From contig JANIHI010000003.1 in assembly GCA_024518585.1 (NCBI GenBank), positions 1 to 64,000 of the forward strand: DNA of 64,000 nt. The letters run 5' to 3'. Positions 9,404-19,304 of the stretch are shown here, piece after piece (positions within the stretch are counted from its first letter, which is position 1; every line of letters starts with the position of its first letter). A program made the position numbers and the translations under genes. Source of the DNA: Methanolinea sp. GTDB taxonomy: Archaea > Halobacteriota > Methanomicrobia > Methanomicrobiales > Methanospirillaceae. The notes below the pieces were generated by a model that made no database searches, had not been told where the DNA came from, and worked only from the letters and a program-made list of their open reading frames with translations.

Positions 9404-9706
9404 TCACGAGAGGAGGTCGAGCGCCTCTCTCCCCGTCATGCCCTCCCCGACACCACGTCTCCGTGCGGCAGCATTTGCCTCCTTCACGATCCCGGCCAGC
9501 AAATCATCGATGGTTGCGATGGATGGACCGGTCGACGGCCTCACGCGGGCAGCAGGGTACCCAAACCTGTCCAGGGCCGCAACATCGATGGCGCCGCACC
9601 CGACCATCCCGTTCTTTGCCACGACGCCGACGAGGTTGACCGGACCGAGTGGCACCACGAAGCCATTCGCCTCCGCGTTGCGGAGGGGAACCCGTTCTGT
9701 CTTCAT
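9404..9706 (-). CDS. DUF1805 family protein
   Basis: A protein of about 100 residues of unknown function. The conserved parts are VNLVGVVAKNGMVGCGAID and the C-terminal GMTGREALDLL. The frame stays open upstream to an ATG at 9742, but I chose ATG 9706 because MKTERVPLRNAEANG aligns with the usual family start, and the TATA element shared with cofH (9751-9760) would put transcription start close to 9728, downstream of the longer start. It is divergent from cofH copy 2. Confidence 0.75.
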   Translation of the reverse strand: MKTERVPLRNAEANGFVVPLGPVNLVGVVAKNGMVGCGAIDVAALDRFGYPAARVRPSTGPSIATIDDLLAGIVKEANAAARRRGVGEGMTGREALDLLS

Positions 9707-9750
9707 AGAGCAGTCTTCGAGCGGGAGACCTATCAATGTCATGGAGGGGG

Positions 9751-9760
9751 GTTTTATATA
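9751..9760. promoter_or_regulatory. TATA box shared by divergent DUF1805 and cofH copy 2
   Basis: The sequence TTTTATATAG lies in the 83-base gap between DUF1805 (ATG 9706) and cofH (ATG 9790). It is nearly symmetric and could serve both strands. For cofH the spacing predicts a start of transcription near 9782, a few bases before the AGAGGA ribosome site. Confidence 0.5.
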
Positions 9761-9789
9761 GTGAGTCCTCCCAGTCTGTCAGAGGACGC

Positions 9790-10923
9790 ATGTCAATCAA
9801 TAGCATGGTAGCCTCCCTGCCACTCTCCGGCAAAGACCTCGAGACCCTCCTCGATGACGTGCTGGCCGGGCACCGGCTGACAACCGGAGAGGCCACAGCC
9901 CTTTTGAAGGTAAGGGGGAGGGATGTATGGCGGGTTGCCGCGGCCGCCGACGAGAAGCGGGAAGAGGTCGTCGGGGACGTCGTCACCTACGTCCGCAACC
10001 AGAATATCAACGTCACCAATGTGTGCATCAATTCCTGCGGTTTCTGCGGTTTTTCCCGTAAACCGGGTGACCCTGATACATACCATTACTCTGCCGGGGT
10101 GGTGAGGGAGAAGGCCGCCCAGGCACGTGCCCGCGGGGTCACCGAGATATGCACGGTCTCCGGCCTGCACCCCGACTTTGACGCCGGTTCATACATCGGG
10201 ATCATCTCCTGTCTCCGCGAGGGGGCCCCCGGCGTCCACATCCATGCAAGCAACCCGATGGAGGTGGCCTACGGGGCAAGGAAGAGCGGCATTTCGACCC
10301 GCGAGATGCTCTCCCTGATGAAAGACGCGGGCCTCGGGTCACTCTGCGGGACGGCAGCAGAGATCCTCGTCGATGAGGTGAGGGCGGTCATCTGCCCGGG
10401 AAAGATCTCGAGCGCGGAGTGGGAGAGGATCATCCGGGAGGCGCATTCCCTCGGTATCCCTTCCACAGCCACGATCATGTACGGCCACTGCGAGTCGGTG
10501 GAAGACCAGGTCCAGCACCTCGCCATCCTCCGGCAGATCCAGGACGACACGGGTGGTTTTACCGAGTTTGTCCCCCTCAGTTATATCCACTACAGGACAC
10601 CCCTTTACCAGCGGGGACTGTCGCGGGCAGGGGCGACGGGGAGGGAAGACCTCCTCATGATTGCCGTCGGACGCCTCTTCCTTGACAATATCCCCCATAT
10701 CCAGGTATCTTGGGTGAAACTCGGTCTCAAGATGGCGCAGGTCGGGCTCATGGCCGGGGGTGACGACCTGGGCGGGACGATGTTTGAGGAGAGCATCTCC
10801 AAGGGCGCCGGCGCGAGCGGGACCGATTACCTTGACCCGGCCGAGATGAAGCGCATTGCCGAGGACTGCGGCCGGGCACTCCGCCGGAGATCGACCCTCT
10901 ACACCCTCCTCCCCGGGGAGTGA
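9790..10923 (+). CDS. cofH: FO synthase subunit 2 (CofH), copy 2
   Basis: A second CofH of about 377 residues, roughly half identical to copy 1. The radical SAM motif is CINSCGFCGF near residue 72. Unlike copy 1, the block after HIHA reads SNPMEV rather than FSPDEV, and the MYGHCES block is more typical. I chose ATG 9790 because AGAGGA lies just upstream and the longer frame overlaps the divergent promoter. Duplicate cofH genes are known in several methanogens; whether both make FO here cannot be told from sequence. Confidence 0.88.
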   Translation: MSINSMVASLPLSGKDLETLLDDVLAGHRLTTGEATALLKVRGRDVWRVAAAADEKREEVVGDVVTYVRNQNINVTNVCINSCGFCGFSRKPGDPDTYHYSAGVVREKAAQARARGVTEICTVSGLHPDFDAGSYIGIISCLREGAPGVHIHASNPMEVAYGARKSGISTREMLSLMKDAGLGSLCGTAAEILVDEVRAVICPGKISSAEWERIIREAHSLGIPSTATIMYGHCESVEDQVQHLAILRQIQDDTGGFTEFVPLSYIHYRTPLYQRGLSRAGATGREDLLMIAVGRLFLDNIPHIQVSWVKLGLKMAQVGLMAGGDDLGGTMFEESISKGAGASGTDYLDPAEMKRIAEDCGRALRRRSTLYTLLPGE

Positions 10924-10976
10924 ATGACCAGGCGAAAAAAGATGGAGGGAAAAATCGCGGAGGAGACGGGAAAAAA

Positions 10977-11528
10977 TCAGTCGCCGGGCTTGAGGAGCTG
11001 GACAATCTTGTCTCCCAGCTCCTCTGCCCTCCTGAGCGCAGCCCGGTCCTTTTCGATATCCCCTTCCAGGTATCCCTTTCCCCGGACCCACCCGAGGTAC
11101 GAGAACTCGTGGGAGTTCAGGAAACCCTCGAGCGTCTCGATGGTCCGGGCACCCCCCTTGTTGGCACAGACGGCGACGGCAGCAGCTTTCCTCCCGGCCA
11201 GCTGCCGGCGGTGGTACAGGGAATAACTCCGGTCGATGAAGTTCTTGAGGTGGCCGCAGACGTCGTAGTAGTAGGTCGGCGACCCGATGACCAGTACCTC
11301 GCAGTTCATGACTTTCTCCATGATCTCGCTCCAGTCATCGTTTTTAATGACGCACCAGTCGTTCTCCTTGCACTTCTCGCATCCCAGGCACGGTTTTATC
11401 TCCTTTCCCGCAAGCGAGACAAACTCGGTCTTGATACCCGCCTTCTCGCAGCGCTCGAGCACTGCCCTGACCAGGCGGGAGGTATTCCCGTTCTTCCTCA
11501 TGCTCCCTGAGATTCCCAGCACACTCAT
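10977..11528 (-). CDS. Iron-sulfur flavoprotein (NADPH-dependent FMN reductase family)
   Basis: A 183-residue flavodoxin-fold protein. The FMN phosphate loop is GSMRKNGNTSRL at the N-terminus, and the compact cysteine motif CLGCEKCKENDWC (about residues 48-60) would bind a 4Fe-4S cluster, as in archaeal Isf proteins that pass electrons from ferredoxin, or reduce O2 or H2O2. GSPTYYYDVCGHLKNFIDR is the second FMN contact. It is the last gene of a minus-strand trio, starting 3 bases after the upstream stop. Confidence 0.88.
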   Translation of the reverse strand: MSVLGISGSMRKNGNTSRLVRAVLERCEKAGIKTEFVSLAGKEIKPCLGCEKCKENDWCVIKNDDWSEIMEKVMNCEVLVIGSPTYYYDVCGHLKNFIDRSYSLYHRRQLAGRKAAAVAVCANKGGARTIETLEGFLNSHEFSYLGWVRGKGYLEGDIEKDRAALRRAEELGDKIVQLLKPGD

Positions 11529-11531
11529 GGA

Positions 11532-11981
11532 CTAACAGTCTCCCTCCGGGTTTTTGAGTGTTTTGCTAATGACAGAAAGGGATAGTTTCGCTGCGGCTTT
11601 CTCAATCTGGCCGCCCGGGTAGGCGGGATAGTAAAACAGGTGCGATCCGCACTGGCAGTCACTGCACCCGAACCCCTGCACAGGTTCTCCTGAAAGGAGG
11701 GCTGCAAGTCTGCACTCGACACGCCTCTCCGTCGGGAAGCAGTGCACGCTGACGAGGGTGAAGGACCGGCTGCAGAGGAGGTAATCGATATGCCACCGCG
11801 GCCGGGCGGCGTCGTTTCCCGCAGTCCGTATGTGGCGGAGGACCCGTGCCAGTCCCCCCGGCCCACCTGCCGACCCGACGTAGACATGGAAGCCACCGGC
11901 AAATTCCCGTTCACCCAGTGCCCCGACCCGCTCCCTGCAGGGGGGATTTTGGAGGACCAGGCAGTAGGCACCTTTAATCAT
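11532..11981 (-). CDS. GIY-YIG-type (DUF123) nuclease-like protein
   Basis: A 149-residue archaeal protein of the DUF123 family, distantly related to GIY-YIG endonucleases. The GIY-like positions are GAYCLVLQ and GGFHVYVGSAGGPGG, followed by the conserved WHIDYLL and a cysteine set, GCSDCQCGSHLFYY. In other species this domain is fused to endonuclease III, which suggests DNA repair, but activity is unproven. Its start overlaps the end of the metallo-beta-lactamase gene by 8 bases. Confidence 0.85.
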   Translation of the reverse strand: MIKGAYCLVLQNPPCRERVGALGEREFAGGFHVYVGSAGGPGGLARVLRHIRTAGNDAARPRWHIDYLLCSRSFTLVSVHCFPTERRVECRLAALLSGEPVQGFGCSDCQCGSHLFYYPAYPGGQIEKAAAKLSLSVISKTLKNPEGDC

Positions 11982-12606
11982 ACGTCATGCGCAGGAGATC
12001 CAGGGCAGCAATGATGTGGCGTCTTCCCCCTTTCTCCACCGGGGACCCGTGGCCAGGGTAGAGCCCCTCGATCTCCAGGTGTGCGAGGCGTTCAAGGGAG
12101 TTCTGAAGTTCGGACCGGCTCCCCCCCGGAAAGTCGAACCTTCCAAACCCGCCATCAGAAAAGACGGTATCTCCCGAGATCAGGGCCCCCTCGTCCTCGT
12201 GCAGGAGGCATATACTCCCCGGTGTGTGGCCCGGCGTGTGGATGACGAGGAGGTCTCCCACCCGGTCTCCCTCCGCGAGGACCCGGTCCGGTGGGCGCAT
12301 CGGGGCCCTGGCTCCGAAATGGAGTGAAAGCGACATGGTGTCGCTGGAGAGGCCCGGCGCGTCCTTTCCATGGATATGGACGCGGGCATTACACATCAGG
12401 GCAATCTCGTTGATGTAGGCGATGTGGTCAAAGTGGCAGTGGGTAAGGACAATATCCTGGATCCTGTCCCTGTATCTCTCCACCCCCGTCGGGGTGACCC
12501 CGGCATCCACAAGGACGTCGCCGACGAGGTAGGAGTTACCGAGGAACCCGCCGCCGGGAATCCACCGGACTGGCATGGTAGAATAATTAGGATCATCCAC
12601 CCACAT
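11974..12606 (-). CDS. Metallo-beta-lactamase-fold hydrolase
   Basis: A protein of about 210 residues with the zinc motifs of the glyoxalase II-like branch: THCHFDH, GHTPGS, GDTVFSDGG and YPGHG. The substrate is unknown; thioester hydrolysis is the commonest activity. The frame is open far upstream, opposite thiC, but that part is only a shadow. The start is ATG 12606 or ATG 12576; MPVRWIPGGGFLGNSYLV is the conserved beginning, so 12576 is also plausible. It is divergent from thiC, with 7 bases between starts if the longer form is right. Confidence 0.85.
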   Translation of the reverse strand: MWVDDPNYSTMPVRWIPGGGFLGNSYLVGDVLVDAGVTPTGVERYRDRIQDIVLTHCHFDHIAYINEIALMCNARVHIHGKDAPGLSSDTMSLSLHFGARAPMRPPDRVLAEGDRVGDLLVIHTPGHTPGSICLLHEDEGALISGDTVFSDGGFGRFDFPGGSRSELQNSLERLAHLEIEGLYPGHGSPVEKGGRRHIIAALDLLRMTYD

Positions 12607-12613
12607 CTCTGTT

Positions 12614-13885
12614 ATGCCCAGCCTCATCCATGAGTGCCTCTCCGGTATCCCAGGACTGGTGGAGGAAATGGCCAGGAAAGAGGGGATCAGGCCACGGGTT
12701 GCCGCCCGGTCGGTTGCGAGGGGCAGACTGGTCATCCCCGCGAACCCCGCGCGGCCCCACCGTATCTGCGGCATTGGGGAGGGATGCCGGGTCAAGGTCA
12801 ACGTCAACATCGGGACATCGGGGCCGCGCTGTGACCCGGCACTCGAGGAGGCAAAAGCCCGGGCTGCACTCGAGAACGGCGCAGACACCCTGATGGACCT
12901 CTCGACCGGGGGGGATCTCCCCGCTATCCGGCGGATGCTCCTCTCCCTCGACGTCCCGGTCGGGACAGTCCCCGTGTACGAGGCGGTCCGTCGTGCCGGC
13001 AGTGCGGCCGATGTCGACGCCGACCTGCTCTTTTCAGTGATACGGGAGCACTGCCGGGACGGCGTGGACTTCCTCACCCTCCACTGCGGTGTCAACAGGG
13101 AAGTCCTCTCTTCCCTGTACCAGGACCCGCGGGTCATGCCGGTCGTATCGAGGGGGGGAGCGTTCCACGTGGCCATGATGGTGCAGCGGGACGAGGAAAA
13201 CCCGCTGTATGCAGAATTCGATTACCTCCTCGAGATCCTCTCCGAGTACGGGGTGGTGGCAAGCCTCGGCGACGGGATGCGGCCCGGCTGTCTCCAGGAC
13301 GCTGAGAGGCACGCAAAGACAGTCGAATACCTGACTCTCGGGAGGCTGGCCGGGAGAGCCCTCGACGCAGGGGTCCAGAGGATGATCGAGGGCCCCGGCC
13401 ACATCCCCCTGCCGCAGGTCCCGACCAACGTCCAGGTGATCAAGGAGCTCTCGAACGATGCACCCCTCTACCTCCTTGGACCCCTCGTCACCGACATCGC
13501 ACCCGGGTATGACCACGTCGTCTCTGCCATTGGGGGGGCAGTCGCGGCAATGAATGGCGCGGACTTCCTGTGCATGGTCTCTCCCAGTGAGCACCTTGCC
13601 CTCCCGGGTATCGGGGACATCGTCGAGGGCACGAGGGTTGCGCGGATAGCCGCCCACATCGGGGACATATCGCGGGACAGGGAAGGGTATAAAGCCCCCC
13701 GCGAACTCCAGATGGCGGGTGCCCGCCAGAAACTCGACTGGGAGACCATGTTCTCCCTTGCGCTCTTTGGTGACCACGCCCGTGCAATCCATGAGCGTGA
13801 TGGGGAGACAGAGACCTGCTCGATGTGCGGGGAACTCTGCGCCGTGAAACTGGTCCGGGAGATCTTCAAGGGGAAAGGGGAATAA
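12614..13885 (+). CDS. thiC: Phosphomethylpyrimidine synthase (thiamine biosynthesis)
   Basis: A 423-residue radical SAM enzyme that rearranges 5-aminoimidazole ribotide to the HMP pyrimidine of thiamine. It has the family's VKVNVNIGTSG, STGGDLPAIR and EGPGHIPLPQ blocks, and the C-terminal cluster motif CSMCGELC. Length is normal for archaeal ThiC. The 7-base gap to the divergent gene leaves no room for a riboswitch leader, so control would be at the promoter; an archaeal ThiR-type repressor is known for thiamine genes, but none is in the window. Confidence 0.96.
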   Translation: MPSLIHECLSGIPGLVEEMARKEGIRPRVAARSVARGRLVIPANPARPHRICGIGEGCRVKVNVNIGTSGPRCDPALEEAKARAALENGADTLMDLSTGGDLPAIRRMLLSLDVPVGTVPVYEAVRRAGSAADVDADLLFSVIREHCRDGVDFLTLHCGVNREVLSSLYQDPRVMPVVSRGGAFHVAMMVQRDEENPLYAEFDYLLEILSEYGVVASLGDGMRPGCLQDAERHAKTVEYLTLGRLAGRALDAGVQRMIEGPGHIPLPQVPTNVQVIKELSNDAPLYLLGPLVTDIAPGYDHVVSAIGGAVAAMNGADFLCMVSPSEHLALPGIGDIVEGTRVARIAAHIGDISRDREGYKAPRELQMAGARQKLDWETMFSLALFGDHARAIHERDGETETCSMCGELCAVKLVREIFKGKGE

Positions 13886-14039
13886 CCGCCTATGACCATC
13901 GTGCGGTCGAGCATATATATTGGAAACGGCGAAGCCATTTTCATTGGAAAAGAAGGCTGTTTCGAGGGCAGGGAAGGCTGACCTGTCAAACGGGGGGAGA
14001 CAGAAGAATGCCCCCATTCTCTCCATTTTTGAGGGGACT

Positions 14040-14468
14040 CTACGACGGGGGGTGGGCGACCTTCCCGAGGGAGAGGATACGGATGGCCAGGAGTGCCGCG
14101 TTCTCGCCGTTATCCACGCCGACGCACGCGACCGGCACTCCCTTTGGCATCTGGACGATGGAGAGGAGGGCATCGAGCCCCCCCATCAGTTTCCCGCTCA
14201 CGGGGACACCGATGACAGGGCGATCGGTGCGGGAGGCAACGACCCCGGGGAGTGCTGCAGAGAGTCCGGCAACCGCGATGAAGACCTTGCAATCACTCTC
14301 CCGCACGTATTTTTCAAGGAGGTCAGGATCCCGGTGGGCAGAGATGACCCGGGCATCCCATGAGACTCCGTGGTCGGTCAGGACTGCCGCGACCCGCTCG
14401 ACAATGGACGCATCAGAGGCCGATCCGCTCAGAATCGATACATCAACCATGGGATTCGCCATCCACAC
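14040..14468 (-). CDS. purE: N5-carboxyaminoimidazole ribonucleotide mutase / AIR carboxylase (PurE)
   Basis: A 142-residue purine biosynthesis enzyme that forms CAIR. Family motifs are [11 protein letters not shown] near the start, VISAHRDPD and [13 protein letters not shown]. Three in-frame ATGs are close together (14468, 14462, 14450); with the TATA element centred near 14486, a leaderless start at 14462 is attractive, but I report the longest. It shares its upstream region with the aminotransferase gene on the other strand. The 154 bases between it and thiC hold only a TATA-like run near 13911-13920. Confidence 0.93.
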   Translation of the reverse strand: MWMANPMVDVSILSGSASDASIVERVAAVLTDHGVSWDARVISAHRDPDLLEKYVRESDCKVFIAVAGLSAALPGVVASRTDRPVIGVPVSGKLMGGLDALLSIVQMPKGVPVACVGVDNGENAALLAIRILSLGKVAHPPS

Positions 14469-14479
14469 TTATATGCCGG

Positions 14480-14491
14480 GGTTATAAAAAT
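14480..14491. promoter_or_regulatory. Bidirectional TATA element between purE and aminotransferase
   Basis: The sequence GTTATAAAAATA lies in a 40-base gap between divergent starts. Its centre is about 23 bases before the ATG at 14509 and about 24 bases before the purE ATG at 14462, so both genes could be read as leaderless mRNAs from one TATA element. Confidence 0.55.
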
Positions 14492-14508
14492 ACTATGGGC
14501 TGGTTTTT

Positions 14509-16097
<1,589 letters not shown>

Positions 16098-16150
16098 CGT
16101 GCCCGGGATATCGTTATCAGCCTGCAGCATCGAGATAGTTAGGAGAAGAT

Positions 16151-16558
16151 ATGGCAATCAGTCTCGGGTTCGTGGTCTCGGAGTTCAACCGGGACATCAC
16201 CTACATGATGGAAGTGGAAGCACGGGAACACGCGACGTTCCTCGGAGCCGAGGTAAACGAGTGCGTGTACGTCCCGGGAGCGTATGATATGCCGCTCGCG
16301 GTCAAGAAGATGCTCAAGAAAGGAAACGTCGATGCGGTCGTGACGATCGGGTGCGTCATCGAGGGCGCGACCCAGCACGACGAGATCGTGGTTCAGCACG
16401 CGGCGCGAAAGATCATCGACCTCTCCCTCGAGTATGAAAAGCCCGTGACCCTCGGCATCTCCGGTCCCGGAATGACCCGCCTTGAGGCGACCGAGCGCAT
16501 CGATTACGCACGAAGAGCAGTCGAATCCGCAGTCAAGATGGTCCAGCGGTTCAAATGA
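16151..16558 (+). CDS. ribH: 6,7-dimethyl-8-ribityllumazine synthase
   Basis: A 135-residue enzyme condensing 5-amino-6-ribitylamino-uracil with dihydroxybutanone phosphate. The FVVSEFNRDIT start, VPGAYDMPLA and GCVIEGATQHDEIV (catalytic His) are diagnostic. The start ATG 16151 follows AGGAG with 5 bases between. Its product is the substrate of the ribC-encoded enzyme just upstream, and its pyrimidine substrate is also used by the CofH proteins. It overlaps the next gene by 4 bases. Confidence 0.96.
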   Translation: MAISLGFVVSEFNRDITYMMEVEAREHATFLGAEVNECVYVPGAYDMPLAVKKMLKKGNVDAVVTIGCVIEGATQHDEIVVQHAARKIIDLSLEYEKPVTLGISGPGMTRLEATERIDYARRAVESAVKMVQRFK

Positions 16559-17688
16559 GGGAGCTCTCCCGCAAGCTTGCCGGCATCCCGCCGTCGGCAA
16601 CTCTCGAGATCTCAAACCTTGCCCGGCAGATGGAAAAGAAGGGGGTCCCCGTCATCTCCCTCTCCATTGGTGAGCCTGACTTTGATACCCCCCAGCACAT
16701 CAAGGATGCCTGTATCAGGGCCCTCGAGGCAGGGGAGACCCACTATGCCCCGAGTAACGGTATCCCGGAACTCATCGACGCGATAGCGTCCAAGATCTCC
16801 CGCGACAACGGTTTTTCCTGCACTCCCGACCAGGTCATCGTCACCTGTGGCGCAAAGGACGCCATCTACGACGCGATGGAGGCGGTGCTCAACCCCGGGG
16901 ATGAAGTGATCATCCTTGATCCCGCCTGGGTCTCGTACGAACCCTGCGTCATGATCGCCGGGGGAAGACCCATCCACCACCCTCTCAACACGCGGACCTT
17001 CCAGGTCGATGACAGCATCCTCGAGAGGATCACCCCCCGGACCAAGATGGTGGTCATCAACTCGCCGTCCAATCCCTCGGGGGCCGTCCTTGACGAAGGG
17101 TCCCTGCGGACCATTGCAGACATGTGCACGGATTTTGACCTCATCGCCCTCTCGGACGAAATATACGAGAAGCTGATCTACGGTAAAAAACACGTCTCAC
17201 TCGCCTCTTTGGGTGACATGGCCGAGAGGACCATCACCATCAATGGGTTTTCGAAAGCGTATGCCATGACGGGGTGGCGGCTGGGGTACGCCGTTGCCCC
17301 CCTCCCGATCATCCGCCAGATGTCCAAGGTCCAGCAGCACTCCGTGAGCCATCCCACGACGTTTGCCATGTACGGGGGTATCGCTGCCCTCACCTGTGAC
17401 CAGTCCTGCGTCGAGGTCATGAGAAAAGAATTCCAGAGGAGGAGGGATTACCTGGTCCAGGAACTCCTCCTGATGGGATACACGGTGGCTCCCGCGGACG
17501 GTGCGTTCTACGCCTACCTGAAAGTGGAGGGTGATGACATGGAAGTGGCACGGCGGTGGCTCGAAGACCTGCACGTTGCCGTGACCCCCGGGTCAGCATT
17601 CCATACACCGGGATGGGAACGCATCTCCTATGCGACCTCGATGGAGAATCTGAAAGAAGCAGTCCGGAGGATACGCAGGGCGACGTGA
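16555..17688 (+). CDS. Class I aminotransferase (aspartate aminotransferase family)
   Basis: A 377-residue PLP fold-type I enzyme. Seen are the N-terminal SIGEPDFDTP, VINSPSNPSGAVLD, the pyridine-contact ALSDEIYEKL and the lysine motif GFSKAYAMTGWRLGY. Substrates could be aspartate, aromatic amino acids or others; AspC-type is the usual annotation. The ATGA overlap with ribH and a T-run about 45 bases after the stop make it the last gene of the operon. Confidence 0.92.
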   Translation: MRELSRKLAGIPPSATLEISNLARQMEKKGVPVISLSIGEPDFDTPQHIKDACIRALEAGETHYAPSNGIPELIDAIASKISRDNGFSCTPDQVIVTCGAKDAIYDAMEAVLNPGDEVIILDPAWVSYEPCVMIAGGRPIHHPLNTRTFQVDDSILERITPRTKMVVINSPSNPSGAVLDEGSLRTIADMCTDFDLIALSDEIYEKLIYGKKHVSLASLGDMAERTITINGFSKAYAMTGWRLGYAVAPLPIIRQMSKVQQHSVSHPTTFAMYGGIAALTCDQSCVEVMRKEFQRRRDYLVQELLLMGYTVAPADGAFYAYLKVEGDDMEVARRWLEDLHVAVTPGSAFHTPGWERISYATSMENLKEAVRRIRRAT

Positions 17689-18034
17689 AAGCCTTCGAGA
17701 ATGAGGTCAAAATTTCAAGTCACCATTCTGCTCTTTTTTTTTAATCGAAATAGTTTGTGCCATTTTCATGAATGCATGTGCCCGCGTATCAAACAAAATC
17801 ACGTGGTTTTTTGCCGGGAGAAGCCGCATGCCCCAGGCCCATTTTCCGGGATCCAGGTTTCAAAAAAACCCGGACAGGGCTGTTTCTGCCTGAAATATCC
17901 ATTCGGATCCACGAGCCGGCCGGATCGTGTTCGTGACCAGGCAATCGCATCTGTGATCTCTTGGGAATCACGTCATATCCGCGGAGAAGGAAGGATACGG
18001 AGGCTTTATCCAGGGATCCTGCGCACGTACCCCT
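17689..18034. other. Intergenic region with terminator and leaderless promoter
   Basis: No gene is supported in these 346 bases. Near the left end is the T-run at 17734-17742. At the right end a TATA-like GGCTTTATCC (18002-18011) lies about 27 bases before the cupin ATG. The middle part has no clear repeat, tRNA or open frame with recognisable domains. Confidence 0.5.
17734..17742 (+). terminator. Oligo-T archaeal terminator after the aminotransferase operon
   Basis: Nine consecutive T residues follow the operon by 45 bases, preceded by a CTGCTC stretch. Archaeal RNA polymerase stops at such runs without needing a hairpin. Confidence 0.6.
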
Positions 18035-18416
18035 ATGTTTCACAGGCACGTTGCCGGGTGCGTGAGAGAGCGTGCAGGGGATGGATCACTCCTTTGCGAA
18101 CTTGTCCATCCGTACAGGGAAAGTCATTGGGTCCCGTTCCGACCCAGCATTGCCCACGCCATCGTCCTCCCGGGGGAATCGACTCTCCCCCACAGGCTCC
18201 GTCAATCGACAGAGGTCACCTGCATCATCGCCGGCAGGGGCCGGATGCATGTCGATCGCGAGAACGAGGAGGTCGGGGAGGGCAGCGTGGTCCTGGTCCC
18301 CCCCCGGGGCTGTCCAGTGGCTGGAGAACACGGGAAATGTCCCTCTCGTCTTTTTCGCGATAGTGGACCCCGCCTGGAGAAGGGAAGACGAGGAGGTCTT
18401 TTTCCCGGAATCCTGA
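18035..18416 (+). pseudogene. Cupin-domain protein, frameshifted in a C-run
   Basis: The first part, MFHRHVAG to GSVVLVPP, is a small cupin (HAIVLPGESTLPHR, IIAGRGRMHVD) in one frame. The expected continuation (GAVQWLENTGNVPLVFF to the stop at 18416) is in the next frame. The switch falls in CCCCCCCC at 18298-18305. Removing one C gives VLVPPGAVQWLEN and a complete cupin of about 126 residues. This may be a sequencing error, a real mutation or a phase-variable tract. The ATG is about 27 bases from a TATA box. Function would be a metal-binding beta-barrel with unknown ligand. Confidence 0.8.
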
Positions 18417-18464
18417 CCGGCGTGCAGCGGGAGCCGGGATTGCACGAAAAGGGTGGATAGAGGA

Positions 18465-18893
18465 ATGCCCACGAGGGTACTTTTTGTCTGCTCGCGCAAT
18501 GCGGGACGGTCCCAGATGGCAGAGGGAATAGCCAGGGTTCTGATCCCGGCTTGCGAGGTCTTCAGCGCGGGGGAACGACCCTCCGTGATCAACCCGGTTG
18601 CGATCAGGGTCATGGCGGAACGGGGGATTGACATCTCTTCCCAGTACTCCAAGGGTGTCGGGGCACTCCCGCCCGGCGCGTTTGACGTGCTCGTTATCCT
18701 GGGCCACTGGGATAACCCGGACTGCCTGCCCGGCGCCCGCAGGGTCATACGGGAGATCCTCCCGGACCCCCATGACCTCTCCGGCAGTCCCGGTGAGGTG
18801 GAGGAAGGGTTCAGGAGGTTGCGGGACATCCTGTGGGACCGGATCCGGGCATGGGAGGAGGAGGGACTCTTCCGTGGAGGGGGAAAAGTTTAG
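18465..18893 (+). CDS. Low-molecular-weight phosphatase / arsenate reductase family protein
   Basis: A protein of about 142 residues with the P-loop CSRNAGRSQ near residue 8, the CX5R signature shared by LMW protein tyrosine phosphatases and thioredoxin-linked arsenate reductases. DPHDLSG supplies the usual catalytic Asp region. ArsC-specific resolving cysteines are not evident, so phosphatase or arsenate reductase cannot be chosen. ATG 18465 is preferred over 18453 because AGAGG sits just before it. Confidence 0.8.
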   Translation: MPTRVLFVCSRNAGRSQMAEGIARVLIPACEVFSAGERPSVINPVAIRVMAERGIDISSQYSKGVGALPPGAFDVLVILGHWDNPDCLPGARRVIREILPDPHDLSGSPGEVEEGFRRLRDILWDRIRAWEEEGLFRGGGKV

Positions 18894-18919
18894 TCTTCTT
18901 GCCGACCTTTAGGTCCTGT

Positions 18920-19297
18920 ATGGACCCTAACCCGATGGAATCTCTCCTCCGGGAAGCGCCTGAGATCGCCCGGGCATTCGATGACCTCCTCGAAGCCATA
19001 CGGAGGGGGGACTGGACAGACGCAAAGACGAAACATCTCCTCAACATCGCCATCCAGACAGCCCAAAGGAACCCCAGGGGTGTCTTTTTTCACGCCAGCA
19101 TGGCCCGGGACGCGGGTGCACGCCGGGAGGAGGTCGTCGGGGCCGTGGTGATGAACCTGCACCTCTCGGGCCTCATCCCCGTTCTCGATTGCCTGCCTGC
19201 CGCGGTGCAGGGGTATGACGCCGAAGGTGCCGGGAACACCAGGGATGGAGGCGGCAGGTGGAAGGAGAGAAGGGCAGAAGGGACGGTGGGGGTGTGA
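18920..19297 (+). CDS. Carboxymuconolactone decarboxylase family protein
   Basis: A protein of about 125 residues with the helical CMD/AhpD fold: LLEAIRRGDWTDAKTKHLLNIA and GVFFHASMARDAGARREEVV. The CxxC redox pair of true AhpD peroxidase partners is missing (FFHASM in its place), so the role is unknown. ATG 18920 was chosen; TAGGT lies 7 bases upstream and the upstream extension overlaps the phosphatase gene. The C-terminal 25 residues are charged and probably disordered. Confidence 0.75.
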   Translation: MDPNPMESLLREAPEIARAFDDLLEAIRRGDWTDAKTKHLLNIAIQTAQRNPRGVFFHASMARDAGARREEVVGAVVMNLHLSGLIPVLDCLPAAVQGYDAEGAGNTRDGGGRWKERRAEGTVGV

Positions 19298-19304
19298 GTG
19301 AGAT

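Noticed and set aside
12607-13176. N-terminal extension of the metallo-beta-lactamase protein
   Set aside because: It lies antisense to thiC, has low-complexity Ser/Arg composition, and the fold starts only at MPVRWIPGG.
13034-14173. Long minus-strand frame opposite thiC
   Set aside because: A shadow of thiC in high-GC sequence, with Arg/Pro/Ser-rich composition and no domain.
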